Notes under the pieces: model-generated
The model's input: only the letters and a program-made list of their open reading frames with translations
What the model was told of the DNA's origin: nothing
Database searches by the model: none
Shown here: piece after piece, positions 40,813-49,143 of the stretch
Layout of the letters: each line of letters opens with the position of its first letter
Numbering within the stretch: the first letter of the stretch is position 1
From: a bacterium
GTDB taxonomy: Bacteria; 4484-113; JAFGCY01
Length of the DNA stretch: 61,721 bases
Assembly (NCBI GenBank): GCA_016932385.1
Contig: JAFGCY010000021.1
Coordinates: 1 to 61,721 of the forward strand
Direction: 5' to 3'
Translations under genes and position numbers: made by a program

Positions 40813-41523
40813 GTGCTGTTCTTTAAACGACAGTGGCCGATCATCATTGCCTTTGTAATGGGCATCGTGATGTGGGCCCGATTCTATATCCCAACCGAGC
40901 AAAGCCAGACCCTGCAGGACGAGTTCATGCGCTGGGCGCGCATCCTGTTCGGGTTCGCGGCGATGCTGGGAATTTTATCCCTGTTGCACCACCACTGGAA
41001 CAAGATTAAATTGAAGCGACCGGGCTTCGGTTTCTCCGTGGTCACCCTGGTGGCGTTCGTGATCATGGCCCTGACCGGCTTGCTGCCGGTCAGCTGGACC
41101 TGGCTGGGCTTCGCCGACAACCTGCGTTCCAGCAACGGACCGCACATGTACCTGTTCGAACACATGTTCGTGCCGATGCAGGCGACGATGTTCTCGGTGC
41201 TGGCGTTCTTCATCGCCAGTGCGGCCTTCCGCGCCTTCCGCGCCCGCAGTATCGAGGCCACGGCGCTGTTGATCGCCGGCTGCGTGATCATGATCGGCCG
41301 CGTGCCGGTCGGCGACTGGCTGGCCTCGGTCACGACGGTCGAGATGGGCAGCTGGGGAGCGCGTTCGCTGATCAATTTCCCCTATGTAACCGACTGGCTG
41401 CTGAACATCCCGAACGCGGCGGCCCAGCGCGGGATTATCCTGGGCGTCATCCTCAGCCAGATCGCAATCTCGGTGCGCATCATCTTCGGCATTGAGCGTA
41501 CCTACATGGGAGGTGGCGACTAA
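40813..41523 (+). CDS. six-pass membrane protein of the 37.9-43.0 kb cluster
   Basis: A 236-aa integral membrane protein with about six hydrophobic segments (7-22, 42-60, 76-95, 125-145, 153-172, 204-225). Conserved-looking loops include SSNGPHMYLFEHMFVPMQAT, with His and Glu close to a membrane face. GTG start with AGGAGGAGA about 4 nt upstream. Its stop overlaps the next ATG (TAATG at 41521-41525). No family recognised; it probably forms a complex with its neighbours. Confidence 0.7.
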   Translation: MLFFKRQWPIIIAFVMGIVMWARFYIPTEQSQTLQDEFMRWARILFGFAAMLGILSLLHHHWNKIKLKRPGFGFSVVTLVAFVIMALTGLLPVSWTWLGFADNLRSSNGPHMYLFEHMFVPMQATMFSVLAFFIASAAFRAFRARSIEATALLIAGCVIMIGRVPVGDWLASVTTVEMGSWGARSLINFPYVTDWLLNIPNAAAQRGIILGVILSQIAISVRIIFGIERTYMGGGD

Positions 41524-42377
41524 TGGACTTCGTGGAGACCATCCTTAATCTGGACCGCCGGATTATTTACACGATCGTCGCCCTGCTCGTGCTGATCCCG
41601 CTGATCAAGCCGTTCAGCCTGCCGATCAAGCCGACGCCGGAAGTAATCGGAATCTTCCGCGAGATCGACAAGCTGGAGGCGGGTGACAACATCCTGATCG
41701 CCGCCGACTTCGATCCGGCCAGCAAACCGGAGCTTATGCCGATGCTGGAGGCCGTGCTGGCCCATTGCTTCGAACGGGGCATCAAGCCGCATGTGCTGAC
41801 CCTGTGGCCATCCGGTCCGGGCCTGGCCCAGCAGGCGATCGAGCGCCAGGCTGAGAAGTACGACAAGAAATCGGGGATCGATTACTGCTTCCTGGGCTTC
41901 CGCTACGGCAACGTGGCGGTGATCCTGGGTATCGTCAGCAGCATCACCGATACATTTACGACTGATTATTACGGCACGCCGACGCGCAACATGCAGATCT
42001 ACCAGGATGTCGACGCCGTCCGCGATATGGATTACATTCTCGATATCGCCGCCGGCGCGACGGTGGAAGGCTGGGTGGTCTACGCGGCCGAGAAGGCCGG
42101 CGTCAAAATGGGTGCCAGCTGCACCGCCGTTTCGGCGACCGCCTATTACCCGCTGCTGCAGGCGGACCAGATCACCGGTCTGTCCGGAGGGATGAAGGGC
42201 AGCGCCGAATACGAGACGCTTTTGTCCGGCAAATACGGCGTGCCCAAGGGCGATGCCACCAAGGGCATGGACGCGCAGAGCGCCGTCCACGTGTTCATCG
42301 TGCTGTCGATCATCCTGGCCAACGTCTGCTACTTCATCTCGCTTAAGCGCGAGGATGAGGAAAGGAGGAGGGCATAA
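41523..42377 (+). CDS. protein with a soluble domain between two membrane anchors
   Basis: A 284-aa protein with an N-terminal membrane segment (about 14-34), a ~210-residue soluble domain of alpha/beta character (GDNILIAADFDPASKPELMPMLEAVL; GVKMGASCTAVSATAYYPLLQADQI; SGLSGGMKGSAEYE) and a C-terminal membrane segment (about 257-275) with a charged tail. GGDNILIAADFDP resembles the first strand of a Rossmann-like fold. Start and stop overlap both neighbours (TAATG at each end), so synthesis is coupled. No recognised family. Confidence 0.7.
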   Translation: MDFVETILNLDRRIIYTIVALLVLIPLIKPFSLPIKPTPEVIGIFREIDKLEAGDNILIAADFDPASKPELMPMLEAVLAHCFERGIKPHVLTLWPSGPGLAQQAIERQAEKYDKKSGIDYCFLGFRYGNVAVILGIVSSITDTFTTDYYGTPTRNMQIYQDVDAVRDMDYILDIAAGATVEGWVVYAAEKAGVKMGASCTAVSATAYYPLLQADQITGLSGGMKGSAEYETLLSGKYGVPKGDATKGMDAQSAVHVFIVLSIILANVCYFISLKREDEERRRA

Positions 42378-43009
42378 TGACTATCGGCGAGATAATTGGT
42401 GTCTGGTTAGCCGCCGGTTTGACGCTGATGATGTTCAGCTTCATCTACCGGGACAATGCCTTCTTCAAGCTGGGTGAGCACCTCTACCTCGGTATCAGCG
42501 TGGGTTACTTCGTCAACATCCAGTACCACCAGGTGTTGGTGCCGGACGTGATCCGCGCGATCCGCGTCGAGCACGATTTCTGGGTGATCATTCCGTCGCT
42601 GTTGGGTATCTTCATCCTGCTCAGGCTGGTGCCGTCGGTGGCCTGGCTGTCGCGGATGTCGTTCGCGTTCTACATCGGCGGTTTCGCCGGCGTCGCGATC
42701 CCCAACGTTATTCACGGTTATTTCCTGCCGCAGTTGGCGGAGACCCTACGTCCGTTCAACGCCGGCCTCGGCAACAACCTCAACCAGATCGTCATTCTGC
42801 TGGCCGTGTTCACCGTGCTGATCTTCTTCTTCTTCAGCCTGGAGCACAAGCGCATCGTGGGCGGCATCAGCCGCATCGGCTTGTTCTTCATCATGATCAG
42901 CTTCGGTGCCAGCTTCGGCTACACGGTCATGGCGCGTATCAGCCTGCTGATCGGCCGGTTCCAGTTCCTGTTGGATGACTGGATTCGCCAGACGATCCTG
43001 CGATTGTAG
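42377..43009 (+). CDS. multi-pass membrane protein, last gene of the cluster
   Basis: A 210-aa integral membrane protein with about six to seven hydrophobic segments. Loops contain YHQVLVPDVIRAIRVEHDFW and LSRMSFAFYIGGFAGVAIPNVIHGYFLP; a motif FFFFSLEHKRIVGGISRIG precedes the last helices. Start ATG overlaps the previous stop, and SD AGGAGGAG precedes it within the upstream gene. A strong terminator follows 60 bp after the stop, closing the operon. Unrecognised; its partners imply a membrane complex. Confidence 0.7.
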   Translation: MTIGEIIGVWLAAGLTLMMFSFIYRDNAFFKLGEHLYLGISVGYFVNIQYHQVLVPDVIRAIRVEHDFWVIIPSLLGIFILLRLVPSVAWLSRMSFAFYIGGFAGVAIPNVIHGYFLPQLAETLRPFNAGLGNNLNQIVILLAVFTVLIFFFFSLEHKRIVGGISRIGLFFIMISFGASFGYTVMARISLLIGRFQFLLDDWIRQTILRL

Positions 43010-43067
43010 TGATGGAGGCATGGGCGGCGGCGCCGTGGCGCCCCGCCTGTGGTGGGATGTGAGAATG

Positions 43068-43104
43068 CGCCGCGGTCCATGTGTGGGCCGCGGCGTATTT
43101 TTTC
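43068..43104 (+). terminator. rho-independent terminator ending the membrane cluster
   Basis: CGCCGCGG (43068-43075) / CCGCGGCG (43088-43095) with a 12-nt loop, followed by TATTTTTT. Confidence 0.85.
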
Positions 43105-43160
43105 CGCGTTGGTTATAATATTCCCTACGACACGCGCGGGCACCCGCGCACGGCGGAGTT

Positions 43161-43838
43161 ATGGCTAACGGGGCACAACTGGCGGGGCTGGTGGATCACG
43201 CCTTTCTCAAGGTCGGCGCGGGCTCGACCGTCGACGCCCTGCGTCAGGCCGCCGAGGACACCCTGCGCTACGGCTTTCGCAGCCTGTGTCTGCCCCCGGT
43301 CCTGGCCGGCACCGTCAAGAAGCACTTCCCGGCCGTCCGCGTCAGCGTGGTCGTGGCCTATCCGCTGGGTCTGGACACGTTGTCCGTGAAGCTCAACTGC
43401 GTCCAGGAGATGATCGAGCTCGGGGTTGAGGAGGTCGATATCGTCTACGACCTGTTCGCCCTGTGCAACAGCAACTGGGCCAAGCTCAGCGAGGAGGCGC
43501 GGCGGCTGGGCAAGCTGACTTCCGACGCCAACATTTTCCAGAAGGCGATCATCGAGACGCCGATCCTGACCGACGAGCAGATCCGCACCGTCGCCGAGTT
43601 GCTGCTGGACAGCCCGGTCGACTGCGTCAAGACCAGCACGGGCTACCACCGCGAGCCGACCAGCCTGGACCACGTCCGGCTGCTGCGCAAGGTGGTCGGT
43701 ACCAGAAAGCAGGTCAAGGCCGCCGGCGGGATCAAGAACTTCTACCACCTGCGCTCCATGCTCGATGCCGGCGCCGACATCATTGGCACGTCAAGCTCCG
43801 TGGCGATCATCGAGGAAGCCGACACCGTCAACGCCTGA
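43161..43838 (+). CDS. deoC: deoxyribose-phosphate aldolase
   Basis: A 225-aa TIM-barrel aldolase that cleaves 2-deoxyribose-5-phosphate to glyceraldehyde-3-phosphate and acetaldehyde in deoxynucleoside catabolism. The Schiff-base Lys157 is in DCVKTSTGY and the second active-site Lys186 in VKAAGGI. The N-terminal VDHAFLK and VVVAYPLG also fit. In the EEVDIVYDLFAL segment the usual 'V(I/V)(N/P)xGxL' is changed, a modest deviation. GGAG 5 nt upstream of ATG 43161; TATAAT at about 43114-43119 is a likely promoter. mscS follows 40 bp on, with its own -10. Confidence 0.92.
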   Translation: MANGAQLAGLVDHAFLKVGAGSTVDALRQAAEDTLRYGFRSLCLPPVLAGTVKKHFPAVRVSVVVAYPLGLDTLSVKLNCVQEMIELGVEEVDIVYDLFALCNSNWAKLSEEARRLGKLTSDANIFQKAIIETPILTDEQIRTVAELLLDSPVDCVKTSTGYHREPTSLDHVRLLRKVVGTRKQVKAAGGIKNFYHLRSMLDAGADIIGTSSSVAIIEEADTVNA

Positions 43839-43866
43839 GCTGCCGCCGGACCGCCGATTCCTTCGT

Positions 43867-43872
43867 TATAAT
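43867..43872 (+). promoter_or_regulatory. -10 element of a leaderless start (TATAAT) for mscS
   Basis: A perfect TATAAT ending 7 nt before ATG 43880. An ATG at 43871 overlaps the box itself, so the later ATG is the likely start. Confidence 0.6.
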
Positions 43873-43879
43873 GCCCGTC

Positions 43880-45271
43880 ATGCTGGCATGGTGGTTACAG
43901 GTGCAAACGGCGCAGGCGCAGGCGGAGACCGCGGCGGAAGACGGCGGAGCGCCCGTGGTTGCGGACGAAGCATCCGCGGCGGAGGCGAGCGGCGATACAG
44001 CCGTGGCGCCGGACGCCGCGGAATCGCTGGGTTCGGTCGCTCAGACGCTGCACAAGTCGGTGATCGGGGACAAGGAGCTCGCGGGCGACATGCTCGGCTT
44101 CGCCGGCATCACCCCGCTGGAATGGACCTGGGGGATTGGCTGCCTGCTGCTGGCGATTATCATGCGCTGGGTCGTACTGCTGGTTCTCAACCGCTACCTG
44201 CAGCCGATCGTCCAGCGCTCGGAAACCGAGTACGACGACCGCGTGCTGCTGAGTATCAAGCGTGCCGTCGGCATCTTCATTCTGCTGGGCGGGTTCTTCC
44301 TGGTCTTTACGTTCATCCAGTTCACGCCGGAGATCCAGGCCATCATCTGGCGCGTGCTGAACACGCTGATTATCGTCAACCTGGTGATCCTGGCTTACCG
44401 GATCGCCGAGATCTTCCTGCACTTCATCTCGCACAAGCGCGAGGACCAGCAAAAAAGCGTGTTGGACGAGCAGTTCTTCCCGCTGCTGCGCGATATCGTC
44501 AAGTTCGTCGCGATCATCCTGGCGATCGTCGCCATCGTCCAGAGCTGGGGCGGCAACGCCTCGGGGATTCTCGCCGGCGTCGGAGTCGGCGGCCTGGCGC
44601 TGGCCTTCGCTGCCCAGGACACCGTCGCCAACATCTTCGGCAGCTTCGTGATCTACTCCGACCGGCCTTATAAGGTCGGCGACTGGATCAAGATGGGCAA
44701 TGTCGAGGGCACCGTCGAGGAGATCGGCATCCGCTCCACGCGGATTCGCTGCTTCGATAAGACGATGATGCTGGTGCCCAACAAGAAGGTCGCCAACGAG
44801 GACATCCAGAACTTCAGCGAGATGCCGGTCCGCCGGCTGAAGCTGACCGTCGGCCTGAGCTACGACGCCTCGGCGGACCAGATCAAGGCAATCGTCGAGG
44901 ACACCCGCCGCCTGCTGGCGACGCATCCCGGCATCGACCAGACCTTCTGGATCGTCAACTTCACGGACATGAGCGACTACAGCCTGGATCTGCTGGTCTA
45001 CTGCTTCACGACTACTACGGTTTGGAAGGAGTACCTGGACATTCGCCAGGACGTGCTGCTGAATATCCTTGATATCTGTAATCGCCACAAGGTCGAGATC
45101 GCCTTCCCGACGCAGACGATCTACTACCGCGGAGGCGACGAGCCGCCCTACACGCCGTCGCTGACGGACCCGCGGCGGGTCAGACGGCCCACGCCCAGCA
45201 GCCAGCCGTTAGCGGATCCCGCGGAACCGCAGGCGGAATTCAACACGGCGGATGGCGACAACGGCGGCTAA
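43880..45271 (+). CDS. mscS: MscS-family mechanosensitive channel
   Basis: A 463-aa channel of the MscS family, larger than E. coli MscS (286 aa), with a ~65-residue Ala-rich extracytoplasmic N-terminus and a Pro-rich C-terminal tail. About four membrane segments; the pore helix GVGVGGLALAFAAQDTVANIFGSF (about 230-253) carries the Gly/Ala ridges, followed by the beta domain (VGDWIKMGNVEGTVEEIGIRSTRIRCFD) and the cytoplasmic vestibule. It opens under membrane tension to release solutes on hypo-osmotic shock. ATG 43880 lies 7 nt after TATAAT; 43871 is the alternative. pyrB follows 34 bp downstream but has its own -10. Confidence 0.9.
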   Translation: MLAWWLQVQTAQAQAETAAEDGGAPVVADEASAAEASGDTAVAPDAAESLGSVAQTLHKSVIGDKELAGDMLGFAGITPLEWTWGIGCLLLAIIMRWVVLLVLNRYLQPIVQRSETEYDDRVLLSIKRAVGIFILLGGFFLVFTFIQFTPEIQAIIWRVLNTLIIVNLVILAYRIAEIFLHFISHKREDQQKSVLDEQFFPLLRDIVKFVAIILAIVAIVQSWGGNASGILAGVGVGGLALAFAAQDTVANIFGSFVIYSDRPYKVGDWIKMGNVEGTVEEIGIRSTRIRCFDKTMMLVPNKKVANEDIQNFSEMPVRRLKLTVGLSYDASADQIKAIVEDTRRLLATHPGIDQTFWIVNFTDMSDYSLDLLVYCFTTTTVWKEYLDIRQDVLLNILDICNRHKVEIAFPTQTIYYRGGDEPPYTPSLTDPRRVRRPTPSSQPLADPAEPQAEFNTADGDNGG

Positions 45272-45291
45272 CGATATCGCACGGGCTGAGT

Positions 45292-45297
45292 TACAAT
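45292..45297 (+). promoter_or_regulatory. -10 element of a leaderless start (TACAAT) for pyrB
   Basis: TACAAT ends 8 nt before ATG 45306; no Shine-Dalgarno between. Confidence 0.5.
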
Positions 45298-45305
45298 TAG
45301 CGCTG

Positions 45306-46280
45306 ATGTCATACCGATCACTGCTGTCAATCCTCGACCTGACGCCAGGCGAGGTGAACCAATTACTCGACGCCGCGGCCAGCTATCTGCCGCGCATCGA
45401 GGCCGGCGGCTTCAAGGACGCCACGCTGAAGGGCTACAGCGCGCTGCTGCTGTTCTATGAGGCCTCCACGCGCACCCGCTCCAGCTTCGAGCTGGCGGGC
45501 AAGATGCTGGGCATGGACACGATCAACATCGGCGCCAAGGGCTCCTCGGTCGAGAAGGGCGAAACGGTGCGCGATACGGCGCTGACCCTGAACGCGATGC
45601 ACCACAACGTCGTGGTGATGCGCCACGAGGCGCCCGACGCCGTGGCGCTGTTCGCGCGTTACTTCGACCGTGCCGTCCTCAACGCCGGCAGCGGCCGCGG
45701 CCAGCATCCGACCCAGGCGCTGCTGGACGCGCTGCCCTTGCGCCAGGCCGGCGTGCTTCAGCGCTCTAAGCGGATCGCCATCGTCGGCGACCTCAAGCAC
45801 AGCCGCGTGATGCGTTCCAACCTGCAGCTGTTGACCAGCTTCGGGCTGGACGTCGTGCTGGTGGCGCCGCCGACCCTGATGCCCGAGGGCTGGGAGGGAC
45901 TCAAGCCTGCCTACTGGGCGGCGGATCCGACGGGCTACGGCGAGGTCAGCTGGAGCACGGACTTCGACCGCGTGCTGCCCGGGCTGGACGCCGTGATGAT
46001 GCTCCGGGTCCAGCGCGAACGGATGGGCGACGCCCATATCACCAACACGGACGAGTACTCGAAGCTCTACGGCCTGTCGCGGCGGCGTCTCAAGCTGCTG
46101 CCCGAGTCGGCGGTGATCCTGCACCCCGGGCCGGTCAACCGCGGCGTGGAGGTGGGCGAGGACGTCTTCGCCGACCCGCGCTGCCTGATCAACGACCAGG
46201 TCACGAGCGGCGTGGCCCTGCGCAGCGCGCTGTTGTGCTGGAGCTGCGGCAAACTGGAGGGCACCGATGGACAAGCTTAA
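45306..46280 (+). CDS. pyrB: aspartate carbamoyltransferase catalytic subunit
   Basis: A 324-aa ATCase catalytic chain that forms carbamoyl-aspartate from carbamoyl phosphate and aspartate, the committed step of pyrimidine synthesis. The carbamoyl-phosphate site STRTRSS (54-60) and its lead FYEA are intact. Downstream HPTQALLD, the aspartate-domain VGDLKHSRVMRSN, MMLRVQRER and the closing LHPGPVNRGVE are all present. Start ATG 45306 fits both the family N-terminus (LLSILDLTPGEV) and the TACAAT box; the frame runs further upstream into mscS without support. The 3' end overlaps pyrC by 14 bp. No pyrI regulatory subunit is adjacent. Confidence 0.96.
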   Translation: MSYRSLLSILDLTPGEVNQLLDAAASYLPRIEAGGFKDATLKGYSALLLFYEASTRTRSSFELAGKMLGMDTINIGAKGSSVEKGETVRDTALTLNAMHHNVVVMRHEAPDAVALFARYFDRAVLNAGSGRGQHPTQALLDALPLRQAGVLQRSKRIAIVGDLKHSRVMRSNLQLLTSFGLDVVLVAPPTLMPEGWEGLKPAYWAADPTGYGEVSWSTDFDRVLPGLDAVMMLRVQRERMGDAHITNTDEYSKLYGLSRRRLKLLPESAVILHPGPVNRGVEVGEDVFADPRCLINDQVTSGVALRSALLCWSCGKLEGTDGQA

Positions 46281-47721
46281 CAACGGCAACGGTTTCATCA
46301 TCCGCGGTGCCGAGGTCTTCGACGGCGAGAAAATGCTGGGCCCGCGCGACGTGGAGATCACCGGCGGCCAGGTCAGCGGCATCCACCCGCCGCGCGGCGA
46401 CGAGTACTACGCCACGGTGGTCGAGGAGGCGCTGGGGCGCCAGCTGGAGGTCTCCGCCGCCGCCGGCCGGCAGGTAATCGACGGGCGCGGCAAGCTCTTA
46501 TGCCCGGGCTTCATCGACCTGCACTGCCACCTGCGCGATCCCGGCCAGACCTGGAAGGAGGATATCTTCAGCGGCTCGGCCGCGGCGGCCGCGGGCGGGT
46601 TTACCACCGTGGTCTGCATGCCCAACACCGATCCGCCGGTCGACGACCCGACGGTCGCGGACTACATCCACGAACGGGCCCGGCGCGCGGGACGGTGCCG
46701 CGTATTGGCCGCCGGCTGCCTGAGCCGCGGCCGTGATGGCACGCAGCTGGCCGACCTGGCCGGGCTGTACGCCGCCGGTGTGCGCGTGTTTTCCGACGAC
46801 GGTTCCGATACCGACGACCCCGGCGTGTTCCTCAACGCCCTGGAATTCCTCTCGATGCTTAGCGGCACGCGCGTGCTGGTGCACGCCGAGGTGCCCAAGC
46901 TGGCCCGCGGCGTGATGCACGAGGGCCGCGCCAGCGCGCTGCTGGGCCACGACGGCATCCACCGGCTCAGCGAGGAGATCGCCGGCGCGCGCGCGATCCT
47001 CTCGGCGCTGAGTGCCGGCCAGCCCTTGCAGATCACGCACATCTCCAGCGCCGGCACCCTGTCGCTGGTTCGCTACGGCAAGGAGCAGGCCCGCCACGCC
47101 GGCCGCGACGGCCTGATCACGGCGGACACCACCTTCAATCATCTACTGCTGACGGACGAGGCGATCGCCCAGTACGGCACCCTGGCCAAGATCAACCCGC
47201 CGCTCAGGACCGAGGAGGACCGCCAGGCGCTCCTGGCGGCGCTGGTCGACGGTACGCTCGACGCGCTGGTGACGGACCACGCGCCGCACACGGCCGACGA
47301 GAAGGCGCAGGAGCTGCAGTATGCGCCGTTCGGCATCGCCGGCTTCGAGGTCGCCTTCGGGCTGATCAACCGCCACCTGGTGGGCCGAGCAACGCCGGCC
47401 GGGCCGGTCACGCTGGAATGCGTGCTCAAGCTGATGACCAGCGCGCCGGCGGACCTGCTCAAGCCGCTGGCGACGGCGGAGGTGCCGTCGTTGGGGGTGG
47501 AAGCGCTGGCGGATTTCCATCCGCGGGTGCTGGCGCACTCGCCGGGCCGGATCGCCGAGGGCACTGTGGCGGACCTGGTGCTGATCGACGTCGACCGTGA
47601 CTGGCAGGTCGACCCCGACAAGTTCGTCGGCAAAGGCCGCAATACTCCGTTCGCCGGCTGGGATGCCCGCGGCGTGGTCGAACTGACCTTCCTCAGCGGC
47701 GAGATCGTGCATCATCTGTAG
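46267..47721 (+). CDS. pyrC: dihydroorotase
   Basis: A 484-aa amidohydrolase of the type I/II class that cyclises carbamoyl-aspartate to dihydroorotate. Metal ligands: DLHCHLRDPG (84-93), VHAE (~205), THISSAG (~258), and Asp in VTDHAPHT (~340). The usual MPNTDPP substrate loop is present (118-124). It is ~55 residues longer than common bacterial PyrC owing to an insertion in the N-terminal beta-sandwich (about 42-70) and the C-terminal region. SD CTGGAGG inside pyrB; overlap of 14 bp implies coupled translation, and PyrB and PyrC often associate physically. An REP-rich gap follows. Confidence 0.95.
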   Translation: MDKLNNGNGFIIRGAEVFDGEKMLGPRDVEITGGQVSGIHPPRGDEYYATVVEEALGRQLEVSAAAGRQVIDGRGKLLCPGFIDLHCHLRDPGQTWKEDIFSGSAAAAAGGFTTVVCMPNTDPPVDDPTVADYIHERARRAGRCRVLAAGCLSRGRDGTQLADLAGLYAAGVRVFSDDGSDTDDPGVFLNALEFLSMLSGTRVLVHAEVPKLARGVMHEGRASALLGHDGIHRLSEEIAGARAILSALSAGQPLQITHISSAGTLSLVRYGKEQARHAGRDGLITADTTFNHLLLTDEAIAQYGTLAKINPPLRTEEDRQALLAALVDGTLDALVTDHAPHTADEKAQELQYAPFGIAGFEVAFGLINRHLVGRATPAGPVTLECVLKLMTSAPADLLKPLATAEVPSLGVEALADFHPRVLAHSPGRIAEGTVADLVLIDVDRDWQVDPDKFVGKGRNTPFAGWDARGVVELTFLSGEIVHHL

Positions 47722-47745
47722 GGGTGTACTTATGCTGCCCGTGGC

Positions 47746-47763
47746 GGCAACGTCCCCGTCGCC
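47746..47763. repeat. REP-like hairpin (GGCAAC...GTCGCC type)
   Basis: Arms GGCAAC / GTCGCC around GTCCCC; related to 87-104 and 61395-61412. Confidence 0.5.
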
Positions 47764-47982
47764 GGGTTTCTTAGGAGCGCGGTCGCCCCGGCCGCATCCC
47801 CGGTGGCACGGGTCCCGCCTTGGCGAGATGCCCGCGAGTCAATCCTGCCCCAGGGACGGCGCCGCTGTGGCTCTTCACTTTGGCCTATAGCCTTTGGCCT
47901 GCTCAGACTGGCTTAGGCTTACGCTTACCACTTACGCTGATGAAGATGCGGGCGAGGGCGCCCGCGCTCCGGGGAAGGGGAC

Positions 47983-48005
47983 GCAAGCACGGGGGCTTGC
48001 TCTAC
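47983..48005. repeat. REP-like hairpin (GCAAGCACGGGGGCTTGC type)
   Basis: Core identical to 61357-61379 and the reverse complement of 20276-20302; ends CTCTAC. Confidence 0.7.
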
Positions 48006-48038
48006 TTACCACGGACTTCGGACTCCGGACTAAGTCCC

Positions 48039-48061
48039 GCGAGCGGAGACGTTCGCGCTAC
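48039..48061. repeat. REP-like hairpin (GCGAGCG-GAGAC-GTTCGCGC)
   Basis: Arms GCGAGCG / GTTCGCGC-type around GAGAC, ending GCTAC like other family members. It abuts the rlmB stop codon. Confidence 0.5.
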
Positions 48062-49080
48062 CCTTCGTCGCCCAACTCGCCGTTGCCGTTGGCGGATTCG
48101 CCGCCGCCCTCACCGGTGGGATCGCCGTTGTCGCCCTCGGCGCCATTCTCCTCGGCGCCGTTCTCGCCGTTGTTCTCCTCCCAGGCGGCCCGCGCCAGGT
48201 CGGCCTGCGCCAGGTAGAGCACCACGCCGGTGGCCACGCTGATGTTCAGGCTCTCCACCCCGGCGACCATCGGGATCCGCACCAGGTAGTCGCAGCTGTC
48301 GCGCGTCAGGCGCCGCATGCCCTCGGACTCGTTGCCCATCACGATCACGCGCTTCTCGGGGAACTCGAAGGTCGTGGCGTCCTCGCCCTCGGAGCTTTCG
48401 CAGCCGATCACCCAGTAGCCGTGGTCCTTGAGGAAATCGATCGCCCGCGCCAGGTTCTCGTCCTCGACGATGTTCAACAGCAGGCTCATGCCCGCGCTGG
48501 CCTTGTGCACGGCCGGCGTGATCGGGCAGCCGCCGGCCTTGGGCAGCACGATCGCGTCCACGCCGGTCGCCGCCGCGGTGCGCAGCACGGCGCCCAGGTT
48601 CTGCGGGTCCTGCACGCGGTCGAGCACCAGCACGCAGCTGTCGGTGCCGGCTTGCTCGACCACCTCCTCCAGGTAGCTGCGCGGCTGCTCGGCGATGATG
48701 CCGGCCAGCCCCTGGTGCTGCTCGCCGGGCAGGATTCTCGCCCAGCCCTGGCGCGCCAGCGGCCGGATTTCCACGCCCTCGGATTGGGCCTGGGCGTGGA
48801 TGTGCTGCAGGCGGTCGGCCTGCTTGCTCTTGTCCCAGAACAGCGTCTTGAGCAGCCCGGCCTCCAGCGCTACGGCGACCGGATTGATGCCGTAGACGAA
48901 GTTGGCAGGCAGCTGGCCCTTGGGAACCGAGCGGGCCGCCGGTCCGCCGGGCTCGGGGCGCGGGGCCTGGGGCTTGCGCCGTTGGACCGGCTGCTGGCGA
49001 TACTGGCTGGCAGCCGTCACGGGTCCTTTTTTCTTGCGCCGCGAACGGCGGCGTCGCTTTTTAGGCGTCGGGTCTTCCAT
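48058..49080 (-). CDS. rlmB: TrmH/RlmB-type 23S rRNA 2'-O-ribose methyltransferase
   Basis: A 340-aa SPOUT methyltransferase. The catalytic part (about 60-300) has the substrate-binding N-domain (FVYGINPVAVALEAGLLKTLFWD) and the knotted SAM site: motif 1 VQDPQNLGAVLRTAAATGVDA, motif 2 VIVMGNESEGMRR, motif 3 IPMVAGVESLNISVA. RlmB methylates a guanosine in 23S rRNA domain V. Unlike standard ~245-aa RlmB it carries a Lys/Arg-rich N-terminus (about 5-60, RRRRSRRKKK) and a ~45-residue Gly/Asn/Glu tail. Start ATG 49080. It follows lon by 63 bp on the same strand and is probably cotranscribed. Another RNA target is possible. Confidence 0.88.
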   Translation of the reverse strand: MEDPTPKKRRRRSRRKKKGPVTAASQYRQQPVQRRKPQAPRPEPGGPAARSVPKGQLPANFVYGINPVAVALEAGLLKTLFWDKSKQADRLQHIHAQAQSEGVEIRPLARQGWARILPGEQHQGLAGIIAEQPRSYLEEVVEQAGTDSCVLVLDRVQDPQNLGAVLRTAAATGVDAIVLPKAGGCPITPAVHKASAGMSLLLNIVEDENLARAIDFLKDHGYWVIGCESSEGEDATTFEFPEKRVIVMGNESEGMRRLTRDSCDYLVRIPMVAGVESLNISVATGVVLYLAQADLARAAWEENNGENGAEENGAEGDNGDPTGEGGGESANGNGELGDEG

Positions 49081-49143
49081 AATCACTCTCGACCGTCTGT
49101 TTGGCGGGCTGGTCCCGCCCGACTAGACTTACCGGACCATTTC

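Larger units (their letters stand above)
47722..48057. other. 336-bp gap between convergent pyrC and rlmB, REP-rich
   Basis: No gene seen. The gap holds three hairpin elements (47746-47763, 47983-48005, 48039-48061) and a heptamer tract related to 11812-11843 (about 48011-48036), plus short CTTAGGCTTACGCTTACC-type runs (about 47910-47935). No simple terminator was found, so the REP hairpins may serve that purpose. Confidence 0.5.
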
